Translations under genes and position numbers: made by a program
The notes under the pieces: model-generated
Seen by the model: the letters and a program-made list of their open reading frames with translations, nothing else
What the model was told of the DNA's origin: nothing
Database searches by the model: none
Part shown: positions 1-7,379 of the stretch, one piece after another
How the letters are laid out: each line of letters opens with the position of its first letter
Numbering within the stretch: position 1 is the first letter of the stretch
NCBI RefSeq assembly: GCF_000517105.1
Contig: NZ_KI912149.1
Coordinates: forward strand, 554,390-618,389
Length of the DNA stretch: 64,000 nt
Direction of reading: 5' to 3'
Source: Fischerella sp. PCC 9605
GTDB lineage: Bacteria > Cyanobacteriota > Cyanobacteriia > Cyanobacteriales > Nostocaceae

Positions 1-279
1 GACTAACTCAGTCACACTCTCTAATGTGAGCTTAGTACGTAAATACTGTTTTGGGAGAGCTAATTGGGTTGCTGATAAAGGAATGCGTAAGCGCATATGA
101 CCTCGATAGGCTACTACCGCATGACCCTCACCACTTGGCGGGGTTGATATGGATATCACTGCAAACCTTCGCCCAAATAGTGGGTGCATCACATCAGTTA
201 CTTCTATGTCAGTTAAGTTTGCTGATGGGTTCTTGAGATGGGCATTAAGTAATGGTTTCGTTTTAAGATGCTTACTACG
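1..279 (-). pseudogene. Remnant of a small conserved ORF, cut by window edge
   Basis: On the minus strand one frame is open from 279 to the left edge (93 codons) and reads like real protein, with a core VMHPLFGRRFAVISISTPP followed by HAVVAYRGHMRLRIPL. No ATG occurs before codon 31. In the same frame a 22-codon ORF with an ATG at 346-348 ends in TAG at 280-282, and the junction contains text typical of a dispersed repeat (CCCGCAGAGTATGGAGCGATAG). The likeliest reading is a gene whose 5' part was broken by a repeat or stop. The core resembles small proteins that I loosely associate with recombinase or transposase neighbourhoods, but I cannot name a family. The 3' end lies outside the window. 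Confidence 0.4.
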
Positions 280-402
280 CTATCGCTCCATACTCTGCGG
301 GAAACCACTGGCGCGTCTATAGCGTGACATTTTTGATTTCTCAGACATCCTCTTAAATAGTCAATATTAAAGAAAGGACTCTTGTGGTGTGTAGGAGTAT
401 AG

Positions 403-535
403 TCAATACTTCTCGGTTAAAGGGGAAAGGGAAAAGGAAAAAGGATCGAGATCGAAGCCACACCCCTTACCCCTTCACCTTTTACCTTTTACCAGACACA
501 AATGAAGATCAAGCGCGCTTATCTGAGAAGTATTG
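403..535. repeat. MITE-like inverted-repeat element, family A copy 1
   Basis: Near-perfect terminal inverted repeats (CAATACTTCTCGG at the left, CTGAGAAGTATTG at the right, 12 of 13 matching) bound a purine-rich half and a pyrimidine-rich half (about 421-445 against 465-495), so the whole element can fold back on itself. A second copy with the same plan lies at 47575-47700. It fills most of the gap between the remnant at the left edge and the gene at 623. Confidence 0.7.
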
Positions 536-622
536 GGAGTACAGTTTTTGACATCGCAAATGTGCAAACTTACAGCAATGCTTGAAAAATACTGTAAATA
601 GATACCATGAAGGGTAATAAAT

Positions 623-1003
623 ATGTATTTTCAGAAAATATTTATACAACAGGTAGCAAAGGATGCAAATTTAAATCAGGAAACCCAAACCGAAGTAAAA
701 TTAAATGATACAAATTCCGATGCAATAATCTCCCCTGATGCAGCAATTGCCGCAGGAAGTACTATCGGCTTTATCATGATTTGGGCAGGATTTTTGTTTA
801 TATTGTCCAAGATGAGGACATTGACGGAAGATAATAAGATTTTTTTACCCCTAACTTCCTCACACAAACTTCCCTGTTACACCTGTCGATATTTTTCAAA
901 TAATCATTACCTTCATTGTGCCGTACAACCTTCAATAGTTCTCACTGAAGAAGCGATGAATTGCTCTGACTATTGTCCCAAGCATGGCAAATTCTTCAAA
1001 TAA
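623..1003 (+). CDS. Conserved cyanobacterial membrane protein with CxxC...C...C motif
   Basis: 126 residues. An acidic/polar N-terminus is followed by one hydrophobic segment (about residues 42-62, IAAGSTIGFIMIWAGFLFIL), then a C-terminal domain with the motif CYTCRYFSNNHYLHCAVQPS and CSDYCPKHG. Short cyanobacterial proteins with this CxxCRYF...LxCAxxP...CxDY signature are common and uncharacterised. The spaced cysteines could bind a metal or be redox-active, which is inference. The ATG at 623 follows GAAGGGTAATAA, an acceptable ribosome binding site. It is followed by the MscS gene on the same strand after 54 bp. Confidence 0.75.
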   Translation: MYFQKIFIQQVAKDANLNQETQTEVKLNDTNSDAIISPDAAIAAGSTIGFIMIWAGFLFILSKMRTLTEDNKIFLPLTSSHKLPCYTCRYFSNNHYLHCAVQPSIVLTEEAMNCSDYCPKHGKFFK

Positions 1004-1057
1004 AATTACTGTTTGAGAACAAGATTGCCATGCTGCCAAACTGTAAGTTTCTAATTT

Positions 1058-2722
1058 ATGAGTCACTCTCATCGCTTTCGGAAAATTGCTGCTATCCTTG
1101 CCATTGCTTTGATGGTGATTTTGGGATGGTTTCTCACTAGTAAAGTGCCAGTGCAAGCCCAACCAAAACCAACCGCTGCGATTACACTAGATGGTCGCCA
1201 GCTATTTGAAGTTAGCGAAACTGGGCAATTTAGTGCTGATAATCGTGCGGCTGATGCCAACATGATTTTAAAAGAGGCAGTCCGCTCTCCAGAACCTGCA
1301 AAGGTGGAGATTTTAGAAAGCAATCAATTACCGGTGATTCGGGTGAATGGACGCCACTTGCTGACTGTTACCTCACAAGATACTCCTACTGGTAGAACAA
1401 AGCAGGAACAAGCCCAAATGTGGGCGCAACGGATTACTGAGGCAGTTCGTCAAGGTCAAGAAGAACGAAGGTTAAGTTATTTTTGGAGGGCGATATCACT
1501 TGCAGTCTTGTTCGTGTTGGCTGCCTTTGCTGTTCATCAAGTTTTAGGTTGGATTTGGCAGTATTGGTTGCGGCGCTTGGTTCCAAGGGAAGCTAGTCAT
1601 CCCGACACAGGAGCGCAACCGAAGGGAATTGAATTATTTCTACAATTGACGCTGATTGCAGTGCGTGCGCTTTTGTGGATAGGAACAGCTATTTACATTA
1701 CTGACTTATTCCCTTTGACGCGGGAGTGGAGTCGGCAGATTGCCAATATTCTCAGGATGAGTTTGACCTCACCAGTCATTTCTATCGGGGAAAGTTCTTA
1801 TTCGGTCATTAATATAATTATCCTGATCTGCCTGTTTTTTGGATTGGTGGCTGTTGCTGGAGCAGTCACTAATCTGTTGCGATCGCGGGTATTACGTATC
1901 ACCACTATCAGCCGAGGTGTTCAAGAATCTATTGCCATCGTTATCCACTACAGTCTGATTTTTATCGGTGCAGTTGTTCTGCTGCAAATCTGGGGCTTGG
2001 ATATCAGTTCTCTGGCAATAGTAGCTAGCGTCTTGGGTGTGGCGATTGGATTTGGCTTGCAGGGAGTTGCTAAGGAATTGGTCAGCGGTTTCGTTGTTAC
2101 CTTTGAACGCTCTATTCAAGTTGGGGACTTTGTGGAAATTGGGGAGTTTATGGGAACGGTAGAGCGATTAAATGCTCGCAGTACCCACATCCGCACCCTA
2201 GATGACATCATAGTGATTGTGCCAAATTCTCGTTTATTAGATACGGAAGTAGTGAATTGGAGCCATCATAGTCGTGCATCTCGTCTAGTATTACCCGTGC
2301 GCGTGGCATATGGCGCAAGTATGAATACCGTACGCTCTGCACTACTGGAAGCGGCACACGAGAATGCTGATGTATTAAAAAAACCAGCACCTCAAGTCTG
2401 GTTTCAAGGATATGGCGACGATTTTTTAAATTTTCAGTTGTTGGTTTGGATCTCAAAACCTCGCAAGCAGTTTCAAATCAAGAGCGATTTATATTTTCGG
2501 ATTGACGAAATCCTACGCAAGCAAAATATTCAGATCCCTTTTCCGCAACGCTCCCTGCATTTGCGGTCTGGAAGTTTACCCTTGAAAGTTTCACCTAAGT
2601 TAGAAAATTCCTTGTCTCAACTTTCTGAAGGTTTGATCGCTTGGTTAAAAAATCAGTCGCAGATCGGCAACTTAAACGGTTCAATTAATCCTTCTACCAA
2701 AAATCACAATCAAGATGATTGA
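1058..2722 (+). CDS. MscS-family mechanosensitive ion channel
   Basis: 554 residues. A signal-like N-terminus (about 1-35, ending VQAQ) precedes a periplasmic segment (40-140), then TM helices around 147-170, 195-217, 248-272 and 290-312, and the pore helix at about 318-345 with the glycine/alanine pattern VLGVAIGFGLQGVAKELVSGF split over the helix kink. The cytosolic beta domain follows (VGDFVEIGEFMGTVERL, then IVIVPNSRLL), the hallmark of the MscS family. Known role: opens under membrane tension to release solutes on osmotic downshock. The long N-terminal extension makes it larger than E. coli MscS (286 residues), as in many cyanobacterial homologues. A low-complexity tail follows residue 500. 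Confidence 0.93.
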   Translation: MSHSHRFRKIAAILAIALMVILGWFLTSKVPVQAQPKPTAAITLDGRQLFEVSETGQFSADNRAADANMILKEAVRSPEPAKVEILESNQLPVIRVNGRHLLTVTSQDTPTGRTKQEQAQMWAQRITEAVRQGQEERRLSYFWRAISLAVLFVLAAFAVHQVLGWIWQYWLRRLVPREASHPDTGAQPKGIELFLQLTLIAVRALLWIGTAIYITDLFPLTREWSRQIANILRMSLTSPVISIGESSYSVINIIILICLFFGLVAVAGAVTNLLRSRVLRITTISRGVQESIAIVIHYSLIFIGAVVLLQIWGLDISSLAIVASVLGVAIGFGLQGVAKELVSGFVVTFERSIQVGDFVEIGEFMGTVERLNARSTHIRTLDDIIVIVPNSRLLDTEVVNWSHHSRASRLVLPVRVAYGASMNTVRSALLEAAHENADVLKKPAPQVWFQGYGDDFLNFQLLVWISKPRKQFQIKSDLYFRIDEILRKQNIQIPFPQRSLHLRSGSLPLKVSPKLENSLSQLSEGLIAWLKNQSQIGNLNGSINPSTKNHNQDD

Positions 2723-2760
2723 GTCAGATCAAGTTGATCGTCAAAAAAATTAACTCGGTT

Positions 2761-3201
2761 TTAATCCTTGGCGATGACAATATCATTGGATTTAATCACT
2801 GCATAAGCTTCTGTTCCCTCGTCTATCTCCAACTCTTCTGCTGACGCGGTAGTAATAATCGAAGTTAACTCTACTTCGTGAACAACCTTCAAAGTCACCT
2901 GAGAGCTAACTTCTCCTCGAATAACTTTTGTCACTACACCTTTGAGAACATTGCGAGAGCTAACTTTGAGAGGCTTTTTGGAAGTAGTAACTTCTGCCTT
3001 GTGAGTGTCAGCATCTTTTTGGTGTGTCTGCTTGGTTGGTATTGATTGTGGCGATCGCGAGGAATGTTGACTAAGTCCACGCACAAGTTCCCGGAGAATC
3101 TCTGTTTTAGTGCGTTGTGACTCTTGAGACAACTCTTCCAAAATTTTTCGTTCTTCCTCTGAAGCTTGAAATGTGATCCATCCTTGTTCTTTTCTTGGCA
3201 T
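2761..3201 (-). CDS. Ribbon-helix-helix protein with C-terminal Mop (molybdate-binding) domain
   Basis: 146 residues. Residues 1-45 match a ribbon-helix-helix DNA-binding fold: a short strand (GWITFQAS) then two helices (EEERKILEELSQESQRTK, TEILRELVRGLS). A polar linker (46-78) leads to a single Mop/TOBE domain (79-146, starting SSRNVLKGVVTKVIRGEVSS and ending AYAVIKSNDIVIAKD), the fold that binds molybdate or tungstate oxyanions in ModE, ModC and molbindins. It is divergent from modA with 97 bp between starts. By inference it is a molybdate-responsive repressor of the mod genes, replacing ModE (winged HTH plus two Mop domains). Palindromes that could be its operators lie directly upstream. 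Confidence 0.85.
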   Translation of the reverse strand: MPRKEQGWITFQASEEERKILEELSQESQRTKTEILRELVRGLSQHSSRSPQSIPTKQTHQKDADTHKAEVTTSKKPLKVSSRNVLKGVVTKVIRGEVSSQVTLKVVHEVELTSIITTASAEELEIDEGTEAYAVIKSNDIVIAKD

Positions 3202-3206
3202 AGCTT

Positions 3207-3255
3207 TACCAAATTATTTGGTAATTTTGGGATTATCTTGGTAGGATTTTACCAA
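3207..3255. promoter_or_regulatory. Paired TACCAA/TTGGTA inverted repeats in the mop-modA divergent promoter
   Basis: The first site, 3207-3223, is a perfect palindrome, TACCAAAT-T-ATTTGGTA, six bases upstream of the RHH-Mop start codon. The second, 3238-3255, is TTGGTA-GGATTT-TACCAA, 43 bp upstream of the modA start. Centres are about 31.5 bp apart, close to three helical turns. The four half-sites share the hexamer TACCAA or its complement. The position over both promoters suggests an autoregulated operator for the neighbouring RHH-Mop protein; binding is inference. Confidence 0.55.
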
Positions 3256-3298
3256 CCACCAATTTTAGGCAAAAGCACTCTTCAAGGGTGGATGATCA

Positions 3299-4093
3299 AT
3301 GAAAAGAAGACAACTTTTTACCTTAATTGGCATGGCAATTACTAGCTTGATAGTAGCAGTTGGCTTGCCATTTTTGACTCCTTCTGTTGTGGTAGCACAG
3401 TCAAACACAAATTTGCTTGTGTCTGCTGCTGCCAGTTTGAAAGATGTCATGGAAGAAATCAAGACCATCTACCAACAAAGTCAACCAAATGTCAATATTA
3501 GATATAACTTTGGAGCTTCTGGTGCTTTACTGCAACAAATTCAACAGGGAGCGCCTGTAGATGTGTTTATCTCTGCTGCCAACAAGCAGATGGACACTTT
3601 GGAGCGATCGGGGCAGCTAGTTTCAGACACCCGTAGCATCCTAGCAAAAAACCGTCTGGTTTTGATTGTGCCAAACAATTTTACAGGTGTTAGCAGCTTT
3701 AACAATCTACAAGACTCCAAAATTAAGAAAATTTCCATTGGCGAAACAAGAAGTGTGCCTGCGGGGCAATATGCCGAGCAAGTCCTCCAGAAATTGGGTA
3801 TTTACGCACAGATTAAACCCAAGCTTGTTTATGCTAACAATGTGCGTCAAGTCTTAGCAGCAGTGGAAAGCGGCAATGCTGATGCAGGCTTAGTTTATAT
3901 GACTGATGCCAAAATTTCTAACAACGTCAAAGTAGTCGTTGCTGCTGATGAAAAGTACCACTCTCCGATTGTCTATCCGATCGCAGTCTTAAAAAGAAGT
4001 AAAAATACTCAAGCAGCACGGGATTTTGTCAAGTTTTTATCTAGCGAACAAGCTAAGGCTGTACTGCAAAAATCGGGTTTTATCTTGCCTTAA
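3299..4093 (+). CDS. modA: Molybdate ABC transporter substrate-binding protein
   Basis: 264 residues, the usual ModA size. A hydrophobic signal peptide (about 5-32, ending TPSVVVAQ) is followed by the ModA signature AAASLKDVMEEI near residue 43, which contributes the oxyanion-binding loop, and by YNFGASGALLQQIQQGAPVDVF. Late motifs LAAVESGNADAGLVYMTDA and the closing SSEQAKAVLQKSGFILP are typical of the family. The protein captures molybdate (or tungstate) in the periplasm for the permease/ATPase encoded by modBC downstream. It is separated from modBC by about 400 bp of repeats, so a separate promoter there is possible. Confidence 0.95.
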   Translation: MKRRQLFTLIGMAITSLIVAVGLPFLTPSVVVAQSNTNLLVSAAASLKDVMEEIKTIYQQSQPNVNIRYNFGASGALLQQIQQGAPVDVFISAANKQMDTLERSGQLVSDTRSILAKNRLVLIVPNNFTGVSSFNNLQDSKIKKISIGETRSVPAGQYAEQVLQKLGIYAQIKPKLVYANNVRQVLAAVESGNADAGLVYMTDAKISNNVKVVVAADEKYHSPIVYPIAVLKRSKNTQAARDFVKFLSSEQAKAVLQKSGFILP

Positions 4094-4181
4094 TAACTCC
4101 TAGGAAAATAGGGACTAGGATTGTGATCGCTATTTAATTTTTGGCTTTTTGCAAAACTGTCTTGCTTTTTACCTTTTTTAC

Positions 4182-4209
4182 TACCAACTTTTTGGTTAAC
4201 TAGTTGGTA
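4182..4209. promoter_or_regulatory. Third TACCAA/TTGGTA cluster, between modA and modBC
   Basis: TACCAA (4182-4187) is followed by TTGGTT (4192-4197) and TTGGTA (4204-4209). These are the same hexamers as in the mop-modA promoter, placed 89 bp after the modA stop and about 300 bp before modBC. It may let the RHH-Mop protein control modBC as well. The spacing differs from both upstream sites, so this is weaker evidence than the perfect palindrome at 3207. Confidence 0.35.
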
Positions 4210-4290
4210 CATAGACAATTTCTATAAAGTATGGAAACTCCTAGGGCTTATCCCTCTGCCTTGAAAGTAACCTTAACCGTCCGATCGGAC

Positions 4291-4317
4291 ACCCCTCTCC
4301 TAAGCAAGGAGAGGGGT
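4291..4317. terminator. GC-rich hairpin after modA
   Basis: ACCCCTCTCCT and AGGAGAGGGGT form an 11-bp perfect stem with a 5-base loop. A run of six T follows on the plus strand, but 11 bases after the stem (GAGGTTTTTTC). It could attenuate transcription between modA and modBC. Similar CT-rich hairpins occur as dispersed repeats in cyanobacterial genomes, so the role is uncertain. Confidence 0.45.
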
Positions 4318-4376
4318 AGGGGGTGAGGTTTTTTCATACCTGGCGGTGAAACTTGTTTCATAGAGACTGCCTTCTC

Positions 4377-4496
4377 AGGGAATTCCAAAAAATAAATTAT
4401 CCAACTCCTGCATCCAACACTATTTCCTTCTTTCCTTGTCTTCCTTGTCATCCAAGTCTCGCGAACGATTGGATATTTTTTGATTTGGAAGTCCCT
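4377..4496. repeat. MITE-like element, family B copy 1, abutting the modBC start
   Basis: Terminal inverted repeats of about 26 bp with mismatches (AGGGAATTCC then a run of A, against TTTTTTGATTTGGAAGTCCCT) bound a 120-bp element. Its right end lies six bases before the modBC ATG, so the GGAAG ahead of that ATG belongs to the repeat. A related copy is at 58353-58477. An apparent 50-codon upstream extension of modBC is simply read-through of this element. Confidence 0.7.
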
Positions 4497-4502
4497 AAAA
4501 CT

Positions 4503-6389
4503 ATGCCACAAGATTTATCTCCCCTTTGGATATCGCTGAAAACTTCTTTGCTTGCTACATTTATTACTTTCTTTATTGGTATTGCAACTGCATACTGGAT
4601 GCTGGGGTATCGTGGCAAGGGCAAATCGCTGATTGAAGGTATTTTAGTTGCTCCCCTGATTTTACCTCCAACAGTCGTGGGCTTCATCCTGCTGGTTTTC
4701 TTTGGCAAAAATGGCCCGATGGGCAAACTCATGGAAGCTTTCGACTTTAGCATTGTTTTTACTTGGTACGGTGCTGCGATCGCCGCTACAGTAGTATCCC
4801 TGCCGTTAATGTATAAAACCGCACTAGGAGCTTTTGAACAAATAGATCGGAATCTCTTACGGGTAGCGAGAACTCTGGGTGCAAATGAATTGAATATATT
4901 TTGGCGCGTCAGTTTACCCTTGGCTTTCCCTGGAATTTTAGCGGCAACAACTCTCGCTTTTGCCCGTGCCTTGGGTGAATTCGGTGCTACCCTGATGCTG
5001 GCTGGCAATATCCCCGGACAAACACAGACAATACCAATGGCGATTTATTTTGCTGTGGAAGCCGGAGCAATAAATGAAGCTTGGTTCTGGGCGATTGCCA
5101 TTATAATGATTTCTCTATCTGGAATTATTGCCGTCAACTTTTGGCAGGAGTGCAGGGAGAAAAGCACAAAAGCAGACAGGGGGATAAGGGGCATTGGGCA
5201 ATGGGCAAGGGACAATGGGCATCGGGCATCGGGCAACGGGCAATGGGCAATGGGCAATGGGCATCGGGTATCGAGCATAGAAAAGATCCAATCCCCAATC
5301 CCCAATCCCCAATCCCCTATTTCTGGACTAATTGTAGATATCGAAAAAATACTTCCTGGCTTTCATTTAAAAGTTTCCTTTAACGCTGACGAGCAACCCC
5401 TAGGATTGTTAGGGGGATCTGGCGCTGGTAAGAGCATGGTTTTACGTTGCATTGCTGGTATAGAAACACCAACCAAAGGCCGTATAGTTCTGAATGGGCG
5501 AGTACTGTTTGATTCTGAACAGGGAATTAATTTACCTAGCCGCGATCGCCGCGTTGGGTTCGTAGTCCAAAATTATGCTCTGTTTCCCAATATGACTGTG
5601 GCGCAAAATATTGCTTTTGGTTTGCCGAAAGGACTATCGAAGTTAGCCATCAAGCAACGAGTAGAAGCTCAATTACTGGCAGTGCAGTTACAGGGATTGG
5701 GCGATCGCTATCCACATCAACTCTCTGGCGGGCAACAGCAGCGGGTTGCGTTAGCAAGGGCTTTGGCATCTAGTCCGGAAGCATTGCTGTTAGACGAACC
5801 ATTTTCCGCATTAGATACCCACTTACGCAGTCAATTGGAACAACAAATGGTGACAACACTTGCTGATTATCAAGGCATCAGCTTATTTGTCACCCATAAT
5901 ATGGAAGAGGCCTACCGCGTTTGTCCAAATCTGTTGGTGATGGAGCATGGCAAAGCCGTTCATCATGGCACAAAATACGATATCTTTGAAAATCCCACCA
6001 CTGTGAGTGTTGCTCAATTAACAGGTTGCAAAAACTTCTCCAGTGCTGTTGCTATATCCTCGCAAGTAGTGGAGGCTGTTGACTGGGATTGCACTCTGCA
6101 AGTTGTTGAATCAATACCCAACTCATTCTCCCATGTGGGTATTCGCGCTCATCAAATTGCCTTCACCGATAACCCCAACCAAGAAAATACCTTTCCTTGT
6201 TGGTTGGTAAGGACTAGTGAAACGCCGCACCGCATGACGCTATTTTTAAGACTGCATTCCTCTAGGAAAATTAGCCGCGATTACCACCTGCAAGCAGAGA
6301 TTTTCAAGGAAAAATGGGCGACTCTTAAAGATAAACCTTTACCGTGGTACGTTCGTTTAGATTCATTGCGACTGATGTTAATGAAATGA
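4503..6389 (+). CDS. modBC: Molybdate ABC transporter, permease-ATPase fusion
   Basis: 628 residues from the ATG at 4503 (MPQDLSPLWISLKTSLLATF). The frame is open from an ATG at 4353, but those 50 codons lie in a repeat, so 4503 is preferred. Residues 1-220 are the ModB permease with about five TM helices and the EAA coupling loop (VARTLGANELNIFWRVSLPL). Residues 280-510 are ModC: Walker A GGSGAGKS near 305, signature LSGGQQQR near 408, Walker B ALLLDEP near 432, and FVTHN as H-loop. The last 110 residues are a degenerate TOBE region. ModB-ModC fusion is known in Anabaena. The joining linker (about 230-272) is encoded by STRR repeats. It imports molybdate delivered by ModA. Confidence 0.93.
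   Translation: MPQDLSPLWISLKTSLLATFITFFIGIATAYWMLGYRGKGKSLIEGILVAPLILPPTVVGFILLVFFGKNGPMGKLMEAFDFSIVFTWYGAAIAATVVSLPLMYKTALGAFEQIDRNLLRVARTLGANELNIFWRVSLPLAFPGILAATTLAFARALGEFGATLMLAGNIPGQTQTIPMAIYFAVEAGAINEAWFWAIAIIMISLSGIIAVNFWQECREKSTKADRGIRGIGQWARDNGHRASGNGQWAMGNGHRVSSIEKIQSPIPNPQSPISGLIVDIEKILPGFHLKVSFNADEQPLGLLGGSGAGKSMVLRCIAGIETPTKGRIVLNGRVLFDSEQGINLPSRDRRVGFVVQNYALFPNMTVAQNIAFGLPKGLSKLAIKQRVEAQLLAVQLQGLGDRYPHQLSGGQQQRVALARALASSPEALLLDEPFSALDTHLRSQLEQQMVTTLADYQGISLFVTHNMEEAYRVCPNLLVMEHGKAVHHGTKYDIFENPTTVSVAQLTGCKNFSSAVAISSQVVEAVDWDCTLQVVESIPNSFSHVGIRAHQIAFTDNPNQENTFPCWLVRTSETPHRMTLFLRLHSSRKISRDYHLQAEIFKEKWATLKDKPLPWYVRLDSLRLMLMK
5189..5318 (+). repeat. STRR array inside modBC
   Basis: Tandem heptads and octads of the GGGCAAT/GGGCATC type run from 5189 to about 5275 and CCCCAAT-type repeats from 5288 to 5318. 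They stay in frame and encode the Gly/Asn/Gln/Trp-rich and PIPNPQSP-like linker between the permease and ATPase domains. Confidence 0.85.
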
Positions 6390-6861
6390 ATGAACAAGTA
6401 TAAGTAAGTCGGCGGGAATAAATCCAACTATGTTAAGTCACGTAACATAGAGGACTAAAGTCCTACGGGAAGCCGTTCTTACGAGCGTCTACACTACAAA
6501 CCTTTAATTAATTACGCCGTCCTACTTATGCTGTTATCAAATCATCGGATGTAATGATTACTATTAACTAAATATATAGGACTCATATTTGATTTTTGAA
6601 ATATACGTAGGGGAGGCAAAAAGGGGTGTGGATTTTCCTCCCCCTTTATTGCCGTTGCGTTATGCCTCTGGCTAACGCACCATCCAAAGGCTTTGGTGCG
6701 TTACGCGATCGCGTAACACACCCTACAGATACTTAGATTTTTTCATAAATCAAATCGGATTCCTATATTTTTGAAATCTACTAAAAAAGGGGCGGTTTAA
6801 TAGCCCCTTTTTGAATGCATAGGTAGTGACTGACAGTAACTTCATTACTCTGTTGATGATC
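6390..6861. other. Intergenic region after modBC, repeats only
   Basis: No credible ORF. It holds a GGACTAAAGTCC-type small inverted repeat near 6451, a GGGGAGG...CCTCCCC hairpin near 6611-6645, and a long palindrome around 6700 built on a HIP1 site (GTTACGCGATCGCGTAAC). The region lies between convergent genes. Confidence 0.6.
6784..6812 (-). terminator. Rho-independent terminator of the gene at 6862
   Basis: AAAAAGGGGC and GCCCCTTTTT form a 10-bp stem with a 9-base loop. Read on the minus strand the hairpin is followed by a T run, 50 bp after the stop of the small minus-strand gene. The symmetric A and T runs would let it also stop modBC transcription. Confidence 0.65.
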
Positions 6862-7077
6862 CTACCCTTGACTCTGACTTATAACCTGAAACTCACTTGG
6901 GTTTAGTGAAACCACCATATTTTCAAAGTCTAACCGGATGAGCCAGCGATCGCTAGAGCGAACATCTAAAAGAGTTTCTCGTCCACAAACTACTCCCACT
7001 TTTCCGGCTACATATTCTGGAGCTAAAATCAACACTTTGTTACCTACTTGAATATTCTCTGAGATATGCAACAACAT
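6862..7077 (-). CDS. Small conserved hypothetical protein
   Basis: 71 residues, soluble, mostly beta by composition (NKVLILAPEYVAGKVGVVCGRE...RWLIRLDFENMVVSLNPSEFQVI). The pattern G-K-V-G-V-V with evenly spaced strands resembles a KOW or SH3-like barrel, but I do not recognise a characterised family. The ATG at 7077 is chosen because the ORF opens there directly after an AT-rich leader. It stands alone between modBC and the two-component island and has its own terminator-like hairpin downstream. Confidence 0.65.
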   Translation of the reverse strand: MLLHISENIQVGNKVLILAPEYVAGKVGVVCGRETLLDVRSSDRWLIRLDFENMVVSLNPSEFQVISQSQG

Positions 7078-7379
7078 TCCTATAACCTAGATTTCTTCTG
7101 TGTATTATTAATGGGTGTCAGTAAAATCAATTTATGCACTTCTATTATAGAAATGGAAAAAATGTCTGCAAATAGCTCGTAAACTACCCCTAGTTTCGCT
7201 ACGCTACACTAGAGGCTTCTGTACTCACAGGCGAGTGCTGTAACTTAAACTTTCGTCCGAGTTTTGGTCTTACCTCCCCTCTTACAGCAGATTCGATAAA
7301 TTTTACAGAATCTTTTTTGTATATTGACCGACAAAGAAATTACCATCTTGACACACATTTTACAAAAGAGGTAATTTAA
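7078..7379. other. Divergent upstream region of the signalling island
   Basis: No ORF. Just before the regulator start at 7380 there is TTGACA near 7350 and a clear ribosome binding site (AAGAGGTAATTTAA-ATG). No operator or riboswitch was recognised. Confidence 0.4.

Noticed and set aside
51-236. 61-codon ORF on the plus strand
   Set aside because: It is the antisense frame of the more protein-like minus-strand remnant.
4353-4502. 50-residue N-terminal extension of ModBC
   Set aside because: It is translated MITE sequence; the permease homology begins at the ATG at 4503.
5045-5383. ORFs on both strands across the modBC STRR array
   Set aside because: Periodic repeats stay open in several frames; only the modBC frame joins two real domains.
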